A stretch of DNA of 64,000 bases from Saccharothrix ecbatanensis (GCF_014205015.1 NZ_JACHMO010000001.1:4836001-4900000); one strand, 5' to 3'; counted from the first letter of the stretch, positions 44,859 through 53,465 are shown. Numbers and translations: made by a program. The notes: a model not told the origin generated them from the letters alone.

Positions 44859-45809
44859 TCAGGCCCCTGGCGCCAGCGCGCGCACCAGGTCGAGCTGGTC
44901 CGCACCGGTGGGCAGCAGGGCGATGACGGGCGTGTCCACGCCGTTGGACGCGTACTTCGCCACCCGCGCCCGGCACTCGTCCACGCTGCCGTGCACGATC
45001 AGCGCGTCCACGACCTCGTCCGGGATGAGCGCGCCCGCGCCACGCCGGTCACCGGCCGCCCACGCCTCGTGCATCGGGCGCAGCGCCTCCCCGCGCCCCA
45101 GCCAGTCGTGGAACGCCGCGTAGGCGGGCACGGTGAGGTAGGTGCTGATGAGCATCCGACCCAACGCGCGCGCCGCGTCGGCGTCCTCGGTCGGGCACAC
45201 GAAGATCCGCGCGGCCAACTCGCCGCCGCCCATCTCGGCGCGCACCTTGGCCACGTCGTCGGCGCCGAGCCAGTTGGTGATGGCGCCGTCGGCCTCACGC
45301 CCGGCGAGCCGCAGCATCCCGGGGCGCAGCGCGGCCAGCATGATCGGCACCCGGTGCTCGGGCTTGCGCTCCAGCTTGAAGCCGCGCACCGAGAACGTCT
45401 CGTACTCCTCGGTCACCTTCTCGCCCGCCAGCGCCGCCTTGAGGAACCTCAGCGTGTCCCGCGTGCGCTTGAACGGCTCGGTGAACGGCACGGAGTTCCA
45501 CCGCTGCACGATCACCGGGGACGACGACCCGATGCCCAGCACGAACCGGCCGCCGGACACCTCGGCCAGCGTGGCGGCCGTCATGGCCAGCGTCGCCGGG
45601 CCGCGCGTGTAGACGGGGGCGATCGCGGTGCCCAGGCGGACGCTGTCGGACCACTGGGCGGCCAGGGCCAGCGGCGTGAACGCGTCCGTGCCCGCGGTCT
45701 CCGCCGACCACACGTCCGTGTAGCCGAGATCGGCCAGTTCGGCCACCAGCGCGCGGTGGTCGAGCACCGGCACACCGGTCAACGGCAAGGTGATTCCCCA
45801 ACGACCCAC
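44859..45809 (-). CDS. LLM-class F420-dependent oxidoreductase
   Basis: This 316-residue luciferase-like monooxygenase-family protein opens WGITLPLTGVPVLDHRALVA. It has DVWSAETAGTDAFTPLALAA, VRLGTAIAPVYTRGPATLAM, GRFVLGIGSSSPVIVQRWNS and the C-terminal VIALLPTGADQLDLVRA. These are usual in F420-dependent enzymes of actinomycetes (TIGR03857/Rv-type paralogs). It is co-transcribed with the TetR gene, which begins two bases downstream. It is not closely similar to the one at 1980-2936. The substrate is unknown. Confidence 0.87.
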   Translation of the reverse strand: MGRWGITLPLTGVPVLDHRALVAELADLGYTDVWSAETAGTDAFTPLALAAQWSDSVRLGTAIAPVYTRGPATLAMTAATLAEVSGGRFVLGIGSSSPVIVQRWNSVPFTEPFKRTRDTLRFLKAALAGEKVTEEYETFSVRGFKLERKPEHRVPIMLAALRPGMLRLAGREADGAITNWLGADDVAKVRAEMGGGELAARIFVCPTEDADAARALGRMLISTYLTVPAYAAFHDWLGRGEALRPMHEAWAAGDRRGAGALIPDEVVDALIVHGSVDECRARVAKYASNGVDTPVIALLPTGADQLDLVRALAPGA

Positions 45810-45851
45810 GATCGCCTCCCTGAAACGCTCGGACCGCCACCGTACCGCAGG

Positions 45852-45867
45852 TACCGACCAGTCGGTA
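45852..45867. promoter_or_regulatory. TetR-type palindromic operator
   Basis: TACCGACCAGTCGGTA is a perfect 7-bp inverted repeat with a two-base centre, 43 bases upstream of the oxidoreductase start. The TACCGACNNGTCGGTA form is typical of actinomycete TetR operators, so it is probably bound by the downstream TetR product. Confidence 0.65.
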
Positions 45868-45911
45868 TGTCCGCCGACGACACATCGGCCTACACCGCCG
45901 CCGAACAGAGC

Positions 45912-45945
45912 TCTGCCCCGCCGGTCGGGGTACCGGCGGGGCAGA
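45912..45945. terminator. strong hairpin after the M23 peptidase gene
   Basis: Perfect 14-bp arms TCTGCCCCGCCGGT (45912-45925) and ACCGGCGGGGCAGA (45932-45945) flank a six-base loop, 31 bases past the peptidase stop. A U-tract is absent. Confidence 0.75.
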
Positions 45946-45976
45946 ACAGGGGAGGTCGTCTACTGGGCTGCGAACG

Positions 45977-46945
45977 TCAGAGCGAGATGCCCCGCTCGCC
46001 CAGCCAGCCGACCGGGTCGATCTTCTGCGAGCCGTTGATCCACACCTCGAAGTGCAGGTGGGGACCGGTGGACTGGCCGCGGTTGCCCATGGTGGCGATC
46101 TGCTGGCCGGCGCGCACCTGCTGACCCTGGGACACCAGGGTCTCGTTCACGTGGCCGTAGATCGTGATCGTGCCGTCGTTGTGCTGCACGCGCACCCACA
46201 GGCCGAAACCGGACGCGGGGCCGGACTCGACCACGACGCCGTCCATCACGGACAGGATCGGCGTGCCGATGGCGTTCGCGATGTCCACGCCGTAGTGGGT
46301 CGTGCCCCAGCGGGCGCCGTAGCCCGAGGTGAACGAGCCCTCGGCGGGCTTGACGACCGACGGACGCCGGGCGGCCTGCTCGGCGGCGACGCGAGCCGTC
46401 TCCTGCTGGGCCGCCTGCTGGGCCGCCTGCTCGGCCGCGACGCGCGCGGCCTCCTGCTGCGCGGCCTGCTCAGCCGCGACCCGGGCCTGCTCCGCGGCGA
46501 CGCGGGCCTGCTCGGCGGCTGCGGCTTCCTGCTGCTTCTTGAGCTCGACCTGCCGCACGGTGTAGGTGTTCGACGCGTGCTGGATCGCCTGGTCGATGCA
46601 CTGCCGGACGATGAGCCCTTCGGACCGCATGAGCTTCGCGGCCTCGAACGAGGGCTGGACCGAGTGCACGGTCCTGACCTCGGGAGCCTTGGGCGCCGAG
46701 GTGGCGGCGAGCGCCGCGATCAGGTCTTCGCTGGCGGCGAGCGGGATGATCGGGGTGTCACCGCCGCTCATGGGGCCGGCGGCGCCGACTCCGGTGGCGA
46801 GGGCGCCGGCCGCGACCACGACGGCCGCGACCCTGCCGCTGATGGGTTTCCGGTCCTGCTCCGCGCGGTGGGAGCTGCGGTTGCCGGTGGTGTTGGGGGG
46901 CGCTGAGAACGCGCGTCGACCACTGGCTTTCGAATGCCGTGCCAA
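45977..46945 (-). CDS. M23-family cell-wall endopeptidase with coiled-coil
   Basis: The product is 322 residues from TTG 46945, chosen because AGGAAGG lies seven bases upstream and MARHSKASGRR is the usual opening; ATG 46963 would include that ribosome-binding site. It is exported through one N-terminal helix (VAAVVVAAGALATGVGAAG). A long Ala/Glu/Gln coiled coil with repeated ARVAAEQA / AQQEAARVAAEQ units follows, then an LytM domain: GARWGTTHYGVDIANAIGTP (HxxxD), GHVNETLVSQGQ and GPHLHFEVW (HxH). All zinc ligands are present, so it should be active on peptidoglycan cross-bridges. A structured RNA precedes it. Confidence 0.9.
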   Translation of the reverse strand: MARHSKASGRRAFSAPPNTTGNRSSHRAEQDRKPISGRVAAVVVAAGALATGVGAAGPMSGGDTPIIPLAASEDLIAALAATSAPKAPEVRTVHSVQPSFEAAKLMRSEGLIVRQCIDQAIQHASNTYTVRQVELKKQQEAAAAEQARVAAEQARVAAEQAAQQEAARVAAEQAAQQAAQQETARVAAEQAARRPSVVKPAEGSFTSGYGARWGTTHYGVDIANAIGTPILSVMDGVVVESGPASGFGLWVRVQHNDGTITIYGHVNETLVSQGQQVRAGQQIATMGNRGQSTGPHLHFEVWINGSQKIDPVGWLGERGISL

Positions 46946-46980
46946 GGTGTTGCCTTCCTGCATCGGGGAGCACGGGCCGG

Positions 46981-47047
46981 CCAAAGGGACGCCTGGCGGG
47001 GGATCCAGGTGGCGCCGCTTTCGGGGAGCGACGCCGTGTCCCTTTGG
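46981..47047 (-). promoter_or_regulatory. structured mRNA leader, three-way junction (candidate cis-regulatory RNA)
   Basis: Read on the minus strand the 67-base element closes with P1 CCAAAGGGAC/GUCCCUUUGG (10 perfect pairs). Inside are P2 GGCGUCGCU/AGCGGCGCC (nine pairs, one U-G) and P3 CCUGG/CCAGG, with one or two unpaired bases at each junction. The U-G pair exists only in the minus-strand transcript; the other strand has a C-A mismatch there, which supports an RNA on the peptidase mRNA. It ends 35 bases before the TTG start. It does not match the c-di-AMP (ydaO) riboswitch seen before many actinomycete cell-wall hydrolase genes. Confidence 0.6.
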
Positions 47048-47137
47048 TGACCGAACCGTGACATGCGGCCGGAACCGTAACCCGATGTGACAGGAATGGG
47101 CAACCCCCAGCGGGATTGCTGGGCCTTTTGGTGAGAA

Positions 47138-47192
47138 GGACCACGGAAGGTGACTCTACGTGTTCAGTTCCTCATGGCTTCCGTGGTGGTCC
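47138..47192 (-). terminator. long imperfect hairpin after the class A PBP gene
   Basis: GGACCACGGAAG (47138-47149) can pair with CTTCCGTGGTGGTCC (47178-47192) with a three-base bulge, 60 bases past the PBP stop. A second small hairpin, CCCAGC/GCTGGG, lies at 47106-47123. One of the two is probably the terminator. Confidence 0.4.
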
Positions 47193-47251
47193 GTTATAAA
47201 AGGCCTGGTCAGAGGTGACGTAAGCCGTGACGGAACGGCGTCCGAGGGCCG

Positions 47252-49387
47252 TTACCGGTAGCGCGGGTCCACCGGCGGCAGCGGCGCGACTTCCTTGCCC
47301 TGGTGGATCACGTTCATCGCCCTGAACCAGGTCGGTGCGGCCACCAGACCACCGTAAACACCGTTGGCCTCGTTGGTCCCGCACAGCCTCGGCGGGTTGC
47401 CGATGCAGATCACCTGCGGTTGCGCGCCATCGGTGAAAGTCATCACCGCGCCACCGAACTGGGGGGTGGCGCCCATGAAGGCCACGGAGTGGTGGTTCTC
47501 GGTGGTGCCGGTCTTGCCGATCATCGGCCGGTTCCAGCCGGCCGACGCACCCGCGGCCGTGCCGCCGGGCTTGGTGTCGGCGCTCATGCCGTTGGCCAAC
47601 GCGTTCGCCACCTCGGGCGCGACGGCCTGGTCGCACGGCGTTTCCTTCAGCTGCACGGGCTGCCCGTTGCGGTCCACGACCTTCTCGACCGGCGTCGGCG
47701 GGCACCACTTGCCGCCGCTCATGATCGTGGCCGAGACGTTCGCCAGTTCCAGCACGCTGGTCGGACCGGCGCCGAGGGTGAACGAGCCGCTGTTGTCCCG
47801 CTTGTAGGTGTCGCCCTGGGACGGTCCGTTCGAGCCGTCCGGCTTGAGCGGGTTGCCCTCGTTGTTGACGCCCTGCATGGACTCGCGCAGACCCAGCCGG
47901 TGGGCCATGTCCACCACGTTGTTCAGGCCGGCCTTCTCCTCCAGGATGATGAACGCGGTGTTCGGCGACTGCGCCAACGCCTCCGTCAACGTCATCTTTT
48001 CCTTGTAGTTGCCGGCGTTCTTGACCGTGTACGGCTTGCTGCCGTTCTTGTAGACCCGCGAGGTGTACGTCTTCGGCACGTCGATCTGCTTGTCGATGCC
48101 GGTGATGCCCCGCTCCAGCGCGGAGGCGGCGGTGAACACCTTGTAGATCGAGCCGGCGCCGAACTTGGTCACCTCGGCCGGGATCGAGTAGGCGCTCTGC
48201 CCGGCGTCGGCGTTGTTGCCGAAGTCGCGGTTCGCGGCCAGCGCCCGCACCCGGTGCCGGTCCGGACCCGGTTCCACGACGGCCATCGCGTTGGCGATGC
48301 CCGGCTGGGTCTTGGGCACCTGCGCCTCGGCCGCTTCCTTCGCGGCACGCGTCGCCACGGGGTCCATGGTGGTGCTGATCGTGTAGCCGCCGCGCCGCAG
48401 CTCGTCGACCGGCAGGCCGGCCTTCTCCAGGTAGTCGATCAGGTAGCGGCAGAAGAAGCCGTAGACCGGGCCGTCGCCCGCGCCGACGCAGCCGTTGGGC
48501 AGCAGCTTGAGGTCGGGGACGACGCCGATGTCGGCGGCCTTGTACTCGGCGGCCTTCTCCTCGGCGTCCTTCGCGTCCGGGCCGAACGCGCCGTTGTCGC
48601 GCATCCGGTCGAGGACGGTGTTGCGGCGCTTGATCGCGGCGTCCACGTCGGAGCCCGGGTTGAGCCGGCTGGGCTCGTTCACCAGGCCCGCGAGCATCGC
48701 GGCCTGCGGCACGGTCAGCTTGTCCGGGGTGGTGTCGAAGTAGGTGCGGGCCGCCGCGCCGACGCCGTACGCGCCGTTGCCGAACGGGACGACGTTGAGG
48801 TACGCGGTGAGGATCTCGTCCTTCGTCATCTTCTGCTCGAGCTGGGTGGCGATGCGCGCTTCGCTGATCTTGCGGCCGATCGTCGCCTCGGTCGCCTTCT
48901 CGTACGCCTCTTCGGAGCCCTTGCCCACGACGAACGCGAGGTAGTTCTTCACGTACTGCTGGGTGAGCGTCGAGGCGCCCTGCGTCGTCTCACCGTCCAC
49001 ACCGGCCTTGGCGGCGGCACGGGCGATGCCCTGCCAGTCGACGCCCTTGTGCTCGAAGAACCGCTTGTCCTCGACCGCGATGATCGCGGCCTTCATGGTG
49101 TCCGAGATGCCCTCGGACGGGACCGGGATGCGGTACTGGTCGTACAGGTAGGCGATCGGCTGGCCGTGCATGTCCAGCACGGTGGTCACCAACGGCAGCT
49201 CGGCCTTGGTCAACTCACCGGAGGTCTGGTCCACGGTGTCCGCGGCCCGGTTGGACGCCAGCCCGAGACCTCCGACGACCGGGAACAGCATCGCCGCGAC
49301 GAGCACCCCCGCCATCAGGCACAACCCCATCAACTTGATCAGACCTGTCGCGCGCGCGGCGAACACTGAACCAGCAACCCCTTCCAA
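47252..49387 (-). CDS. bifunctional class A penicillin-binding protein
   Basis: This 711-residue membrane protein has one N-terminal helix (GLCLMAGVLVAAMLFPVVGG). The GT51 glycosyltransferase domain shows AVEDKRFFEHKGVDWQGIAR and GASTLTQQYVKNY. A transpeptidase domain follows with active-site Ser in GAGSIYKVFTA (SxxK), SPN in ALAQSPNTAF and KTG in MIGKTGTTE. It polymerises and cross-links peptidoglycan. It is closely paralogous to the protein at 56400-58532, with shared blocks throughout including GGKWCPPTPV. It lies upstream of the M23 peptidase on the same strand. Confidence 0.95.
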   Translation of the reverse strand: MEGVAGSVFAARATGLIKLMGLCLMAGVLVAAMLFPVVGGLGLASNRAADTVDQTSGELTKAELPLVTTVLDMHGQPIAYLYDQYRIPVPSEGISDTMKAAIIAVEDKRFFEHKGVDWQGIARAAAKAGVDGETTQGASTLTQQYVKNYLAFVVGKGSEEAYEKATEATIGRKISEARIATQLEQKMTKDEILTAYLNVVPFGNGAYGVGAAARTYFDTTPDKLTVPQAAMLAGLVNEPSRLNPGSDVDAAIKRRNTVLDRMRDNGAFGPDAKDAEEKAAEYKAADIGVVPDLKLLPNGCVGAGDGPVYGFFCRYLIDYLEKAGLPVDELRRGGYTISTTMDPVATRAAKEAAEAQVPKTQPGIANAMAVVEPGPDRHRVRALAANRDFGNNADAGQSAYSIPAEVTKFGAGSIYKVFTAASALERGITGIDKQIDVPKTYTSRVYKNGSKPYTVKNAGNYKEKMTLTEALAQSPNTAFIILEEKAGLNNVVDMAHRLGLRESMQGVNNEGNPLKPDGSNGPSQGDTYKRDNSGSFTLGAGPTSVLELANVSATIMSGGKWCPPTPVEKVVDRNGQPVQLKETPCDQAVAPEVANALANGMSADTKPGGTAAGASAGWNRPMIGKTGTTENHHSVAFMGATPQFGGAVMTFTDGAQPQVICIGNPPRLCGTNEANGVYGGLVAAPTWFRAMNVIHQGKEVAPLPPVDPRYR

Positions 49388-49645
49388 GCACCGCGGGAAG
49401 CCCCCACTGACTAAGTCGCACGACGACCACCGCGGGTTGCCCGAGGCCGGGCAGAAGTTTTGCGGGGTGATCTCCGACGACCGTTGTCGAAGTTACTCCT
49501 GCCCACGGAAGCCCGTGGTCAAACCCCGGTGGGCCGAACGGAGGCGTGCGCCAGGCACGGGCGGGTGATCAGCCTCACGTCGTGCGGACGGCTCCGGCGG
49601 ACGGCTTTCAGCGGGGTCGCACCCAACGCGTTACACCTCGGCGCG
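49388..49645. other. PBP upstream region, no gene seen
   Basis: This stretch contains the promoter region of the minus-strand PBP gene. No protein-like frame or clear regulatory element is visible. Confidence 0.4.
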
Positions 49646-49793
49646 TGACGGCTCGGCGGGTAGCGGCCCAGCGGGTGGCGGTGGCGGGCGGCGGGTGGCG
49701 GTGGCGGGTGGCGGTGGCGGGCGGCGGTGGCGGGCGGCGGTGGCGGTGGCGGGCGGCGGGTGGCGGTGGCGGTGGCGGGCGGCGGGTGGCTCG
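49646..49793. repeat. GGTGGCGG low-complexity array
   Basis: About 145 bases of interlaced GGTGGC, GGCGGT and GGCGGGTGGC units run up to the stop codon of the PfkB kinase gene. The composition is almost pure G, C and T on this strand. Any frame gives Gly/Ala/Val or Pro/Arg repeats, so it is not coding. Confidence 0.8.
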
Positions 49794-50906
49794 TCACCGG
49801 GTGGCGCGCAGCCGGATCGTCGCGCTGGCCCGACGCACCTCGACCCCCGCGTGGTTGGGCAGCACGTCCTCCAGGAACGCGTACCCCTTCAGCTCCTCGT
49901 CCGCCCGCCGCGACACCGTCCGCCACCACGTGGCGATGTCCACCCACCCCGGCGCGGACAGCGAGCCGCCGAAGTGCTGCACCGACAACGCGGCGCACAG
50001 GTTCGCGAACCGCACCCGCTCCACCAGCGGCCACCCGGCCAGGGTGCCGAGCACGAACCCGGCCCCGAACACGTCACCCGCCCCGGTCGAGTCGAGCGGC
50101 GCGACGTTCAGGCCCGGCACGTCCGCCACCTCGCCGGTGGCCGAGTCGACCGCGACCGCCCCGCCACCGCCGCGCGTCACCACCACCACGGGCACGTGTT
50201 CCGCCAACGCCGCCGCAGCGCGCTCAGGCGTGTCGCACCGCGTGTACCGCTGGGCCTCCGCGTCGTTGGGCAGGAACACGTCGTACCGCTCCAGCCGGCG
50301 CAGCAGCTCGGGCGCCCACAGCCCGGTCCGGTCCCAGCCGATGTCGGCGAACAGCAGCGCGCCCTGCTCCTTGGCCCGGATCACCCACCGCTCGTCCTCG
50401 GCGCCCACGTGCACGAAGCACGCCCGCGTCCGGGGCGGGGGGTCCAGCATCTCGTCGGCCGACACGGGCGGCCGGTGGCCGTGCGTCACCATCGAACGGT
50501 CGCGGTCCATCGCCATCGACACCGTGACCGGCGAGTGCCAGCCGTAGAACCGCCGGCAGTAGGAGAGGTCGACGCCCTCCTGCTCGGCCAGCACCTCCCA
50601 GCAGAAGTCGCCGTAGGCGTCCTCGCCGAACGCGGCGGACAACGCGGTCCGCAGCTCCAGCCTGCTCAGCGCCACGGCCAGGTTGGCGATGCCTCCCGGG
50701 CACGAGCCGAGGCCCTCGGCCCACACCTCCGTGCCGGGCGCGGGCGGGCGCGGCAGACCGGTGAAGATGATGTCCAGGAACACCGTGCCGGACAGCAGCA
50801 CGTCGAACACGGGCGAACTCGCCGGGGCGGGAGCCGGACCCGACGACCGCGTGGGCGGCGCGACGGGCGGCTGGGGCGGCGGCACTGGCGGAGGCGTGTC
50901 GGCCAT
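49794..50906 (-). CDS. PfkB-family carbohydrate kinase
   Basis: The product is 370 residues from ATG 50906 (GTG 50912 is also possible). A Pro-rich N-terminal tail of about 30 residues precedes the ribokinase fold. That fold shows VLLSGTVFLDIIFTGLP, the Gly pair GSCPGGIANLAVALSRL, VVVVTRGGGGAVAV and the ATP/catalytic signature LDSTGAGDVFGAGFV (Asp of GAGD). It phosphorylates a sugar or nucleoside that cannot be named. The stop lies directly at the GGTGGCGG array. It is downstream of the sigma factor gene on the same strand (21-base gap). Confidence 0.9.
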   Translation of the reverse strand: MADTPPPVPPPQPPVAPPTRSSGPAPAPASSPVFDVLLSGTVFLDIIFTGLPRPPAPGTEVWAEGLGSCPGGIANLAVALSRLELRTALSAAFGEDAYGDFCWEVLAEQEGVDLSYCRRFYGWHSPVTVSMAMDRDRSMVTHGHRPPVSADEMLDPPPRTRACFVHVGAEDERWVIRAKEQGALLFADIGWDRTGLWAPELLRRLERYDVFLPNDAEAQRYTRCDTPERAAAALAEHVPVVVVTRGGGGAVAVDSATGEVADVPGLNVAPLDSTGAGDVFGAGFVLGTLAGWPLVERVRFANLCAALSVQHFGGSLSAPGWVDIATWWRTVSRRADEELKGYAFLEDVLPNHAGVEVRRASATIRLRATR

Positions 50907-50927
50907 CCCCACACGATGCCAGTCCGG

Positions 50928-51626
50928 TCAGCCGTTCACAGCGGCGAACATCTCCCGCATCCGCGCCAACGCCCGGTGCTGGGCCACGCGGACCGCGCCG
51001 GCGGTCGAACCCACGGCCGCCGCGGTCTCCTCCGCCGACAGACCAACCGCGATCCGCAGCACCAGGATCTCGCGCTGCCGCACGGGCAGCTTCTGCAACA
51101 ACTGGGTGACGTGCCCGATCATCTCGCCGGTCATGGCCCGCTGCTCCGGCCCGTCCTCCAGGGCGGGCGTGTCGGGCAGCTCGGGCACGACCTCGGCACG
51201 GCTGCGCACCGCACGTCTTCGCGCGTCGGCGACCTTGTGCGCGGCGATGCCGTACACGAACGCGAGGAACGAGCCGGGCTCGTACCGGTACGTGCCGAGC
51301 GCCGACACGACGGCCAGGCAGACCTCCTGGGCGATGTCCTCGGCCGAGACGAGCGTGCGCTCGCGCGAGCCGACCCGTGCCCGGCAGTAGCGCAGCACCA
51401 GTGGCTGGATGCGCGCCAGGACCTGGCCGATCGCGCGCGGGTCACCCAGCAGCGCCTCGTCGACCAGCTCGGACAGGTCCGCCTCGGCCAGCCACCGCGC
51501 GGTGACCCGCTCCGGGTCGCCCACCGCGACCAGCCTGACCCCGCGATGACCGGGCACGTCCGCGTCGCCGCGGACCGCAACAGTCTCGACCTCGACGTCG
51601 GCTCGCACGGATGCGTGCTGCACCAT
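50928..51626 (-). CDS. SigD/ShbA-like sigma-70 family factor
   Basis: This 232-residue ECF-type sigma factor has a roughly 55-residue N-terminal extension. Region 2 includes LVLRYCRARVGSRERTLVSA, then EDIAQEVCLAVVSALGTYRY and FLAFVYGIAAHKVADARRRA. Region 4 is LPVRQREILVLRIAVGLSAE followed by ETAAAVGSTAGAVRVAQHRA. This pattern is that of the SigD/ShbA group; in Streptomyces ShbA drives the principal sigma gene. No anti-sigma gene is adjacent. ATG 51626 follows GAGGAGG. Linkage to the PfkB gene is only positional. Confidence 0.85.
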   Translation of the reverse strand: MVQHASVRADVEVETVAVRGDADVPGHRGVRLVAVGDPERVTARWLAEADLSELVDEALLGDPRAIGQVLARIQPLVLRYCRARVGSRERTLVSAEDIAQEVCLAVVSALGTYRYEPGSFLAFVYGIAAHKVADARRRAVRSRAEVVPELPDTPALEDGPEQRAMTGEMIGHVTQLLQKLPVRQREILVLRIAVGLSAEETAAAVGSTAGAVRVAQHRALARMREMFAAVNG

Positions 51627-51802
51627 CCGGCGACCTCCTCACGCTCGTCAACCTCCGGCCATCCCGGCTCATTGATGTAGAGCGCGTGGAAGGGCTCCTG
51701 ATACCGGAATGGTGAAAAGCCGACCACGGTCCGACGGAGCGTGGTGGAACGACACCCGAGCGCGACGGCGGATGAGCCGATCGGCCGAGTGGCAGCCGCC
51801 GG

Positions 51803-52218
51803 CTACTTCACCATGGCGAACTGCCGCACACCCAGGTGGCCCACCCGGAAGCCCGCTTCGGAGTAGGCGAGGTAGAACTCCCACATCCGGCGGAACGTCT
51901 CGTCGAACCCGAGCGCGGCGACCTCGTCCCAGCGGTCGAGGAAGCGCTCGCGCCACCGGCGGAGGGTCCGGGCGTAATCTTGGCGTCCACGCCGAGCCTG
52001 GCGAAGAACGCGTGCGGCCGGTGGATGCGCATGACGGGCGCGTCCGGACCGCCCGCGCCGAGCCCGCGCCCACCGGGCAGCAGCACCCTCACCGGCAACG
52101 AGCGCACCGCGCGGCGGAACAGGGATTCGGCGATCCGGGCGCGGAACGCGGACCTGGGCGGCTTCCGCAGACCGGGCCAGCTCCCCTGGCCTGGACGGGG
52201 CAGGTCGACGGTGCTCAT
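51803..52218 (-). pseudogene. cyclopropane-fatty-acyl-phospholipid synthase, internally deleted
   Basis: The 5' part (from ATG 52218) reads MSTVDLPRPGQGSWPGLRKP ... RAVRSLPVRVLLPGGRGLGA and HRPHAFFARLGVDAKI, the start of a CFA/mycolic-type synthase. In another frame the 3' part reads DYARTLRRWRERFLDRWDEV, then GFDETFRRMWEFYLAYSEAG and VRQFAMVK, the end of the same family. About 280 residues with the whole SAM-binding and catalytic core are missing. The join lies near 51976-51983 (AAGATTACGCC). It is clearly a deletion relic. Confidence 0.8.
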
Positions 52219-52378
52219 CGGCTACGCCTCCGTGGCACGCGTCGATCCCCTGGTCGACGCGATCGGTCGGTTCAGGGTTACCACGTGTCACCCGGCTCGA
52301 CCAGCGTGATTCCGGCGCTCGGCGACCCGCGAGAATGACCGCCGAGCGAGTCGACCGGTGGAGGGGCTGGAGATCACG

Positions 52379-53206
52379 GTGATCGAGCAGGTGGGCGTGC
52401 GGACGGACCAGGGCGACTTCGACGCGATCGCGGCGGGTCCCGAGGACGGTCGGCCGGTGTTGCTGCTGCACGGCTTCCCCGAGGCCGCATTGGAGTGGGA
52501 GCACCAGGTCGCGGTGCTGGGCCGCGAGGGGTTCCGGGCGGTGGCGTTCGACCAGCGCGGCTACTCCCCCGGCGTGCGGCCGGAGCGTGCCGCCGAGTAC
52601 GGCGTGGACGCGCTCGTCGGCGACGTGCTGGCGGTGGCGGACTCGTTCGGCTGGTCGACGTTCGACCTGGTCGGCCACGACTGGGGCGGCGCGGTGGCGT
52701 GGTGGACCGCGTCGGAGCACCCGGACCGGCTGCGGAAGCTCGCGGTGGTGTCCACGCCGCACCCCGGCGCGCTCGCCGACGCGCTGCGCACCGACGAGGA
52801 CCAGCACATGCGGTCCGGGTACATGGTCGACTGGCGCAACAGCAACACCGAGAAGCGGATGCTGGCCGAGGACGGCGCGGCGTTGCGGCAGATGTTCGAG
52901 TGGCGGGTGCCGCCGAGCCGGGTGGACGAGTACGTGCGGCGGCTGTCCGAACCGGGCGCGCTGACCGCCGCCCTGAACTGGTACCGCGCCGGTCGGCCGG
53001 GCGGGAAGGCCGGGAAGGTGTCCGTGCCCACGATGTACGTGTGGAGCACGGAGGACGTGGCGTTCGGCTCCACGGCGGCGTTGGCCACCGGCGACTGGGT
53101 CACCGGTCCGTACCGGTTCGAGATGCTGGAGGACCTGTCGCACTGGGTGCCGGAAGAGGCCCCCGAGCTGCTCACGTCGCTCCTTTTGGAGCATCTCTCA
53201 CACTGA
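52379..53206 (+). CDS. alpha/beta hydrolase, epoxide-hydrolase/dehalogenase type
   Basis: The product is 275 residues from GTG 52379, which has GGAG six bases upstream; GTG 52358 is an alternative. Oxyanion motif LLLHGFPEAALEWEHQV precedes FDQRGYSPGVRP and the nucleophile elbow VGHDWGGAVAWW. The nucleophile is therefore Asp, as in soluble epoxide hydrolases and haloalkane dehalogenases. The catalytic His lies in DLSHWVPEEAP and the acid in MYVWSTEDVAF. RPERAAEYGVDALVGDVLA is typical of the epoxide hydrolase group. The physiological substrate is unknown. Confidence 0.88.
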   Translation: MIEQVGVRTDQGDFDAIAAGPEDGRPVLLLHGFPEAALEWEHQVAVLGREGFRAVAFDQRGYSPGVRPERAAEYGVDALVGDVLAVADSFGWSTFDLVGHDWGGAVAWWTASEHPDRLRKLAVVSTPHPGALADALRTDEDQHMRSGYMVDWRNSNTEKRMLAEDGAALRQMFEWRVPPSRVDEYVRRLSEPGALTAALNWYRAGRPGGKAGKVSVPTMYVWSTEDVAFGSTAALATGDWVTGPYRFEMLEDLSHWVPEEAPELLTSLLLEHLSH

Positions 53207-53242
53207 TTGAACCGCGCCGCGACGCGGGACGTGTTCTGGCGT

Positions 53243-53428
53243 ATGACGGAGTTGACCTACTCGGAGCGCAGGGTCGCGACCCTCGCCGCGTGTGGCCACA
53301 GCAACCGGGCGATCGCGATGCGGTTGCACATCACCGTGAGCACGGTCGAGCAACACCTCACCAGGGTCTACCGCAAGCTGTCGGTGGCCAGCAGGGCGGA
53401 GCTGAAGGGTCACCAAGCGCTGGTGTGA
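53243..53428 (+). CDS. stand-alone LuxR-type helix-turn-helix protein (61 aa)
   Basis: From ATG 53243 the protein is just a GerE/LuxR DNA-binding domain: MTELTYSERRVATLAACGHS, then NRAIAMRLHITVSTVEQHLT and RVYRKLSVASRAEL. A TTG at 53207, directly after the hydrolase stop, would add twelve residues. It lacks any sensor or ATPase domain. It could be a small DNA-binding protein, as seen in actinomycetes, or the remnant C-terminus of a larger LuxR/LAL regulator. Confidence 0.7.
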   Translation: MTELTYSERRVATLAACGHSNRAIAMRLHITVSTVEQHLTRVYRKLSVASRAELKGHQALV

Positions 53429-53465
53429 CGGGTTCCCGGTCGAGGGCAGACCCTAGGGTGGCCCC

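Noticed and set aside
46981..47047. c-di-AMP (ydaO) riboswitch before the M23 gene
   Set aside because: The conserved ydaO core sequences are absent and the three-way junction topology differs. It is reported instead as an unclassified structured leader.
47303..49369. 688-codon frame antisense to the class A PBP
   Set aside because: No recognisable fold. The PBP has all GT51 and transpeptidase motifs.
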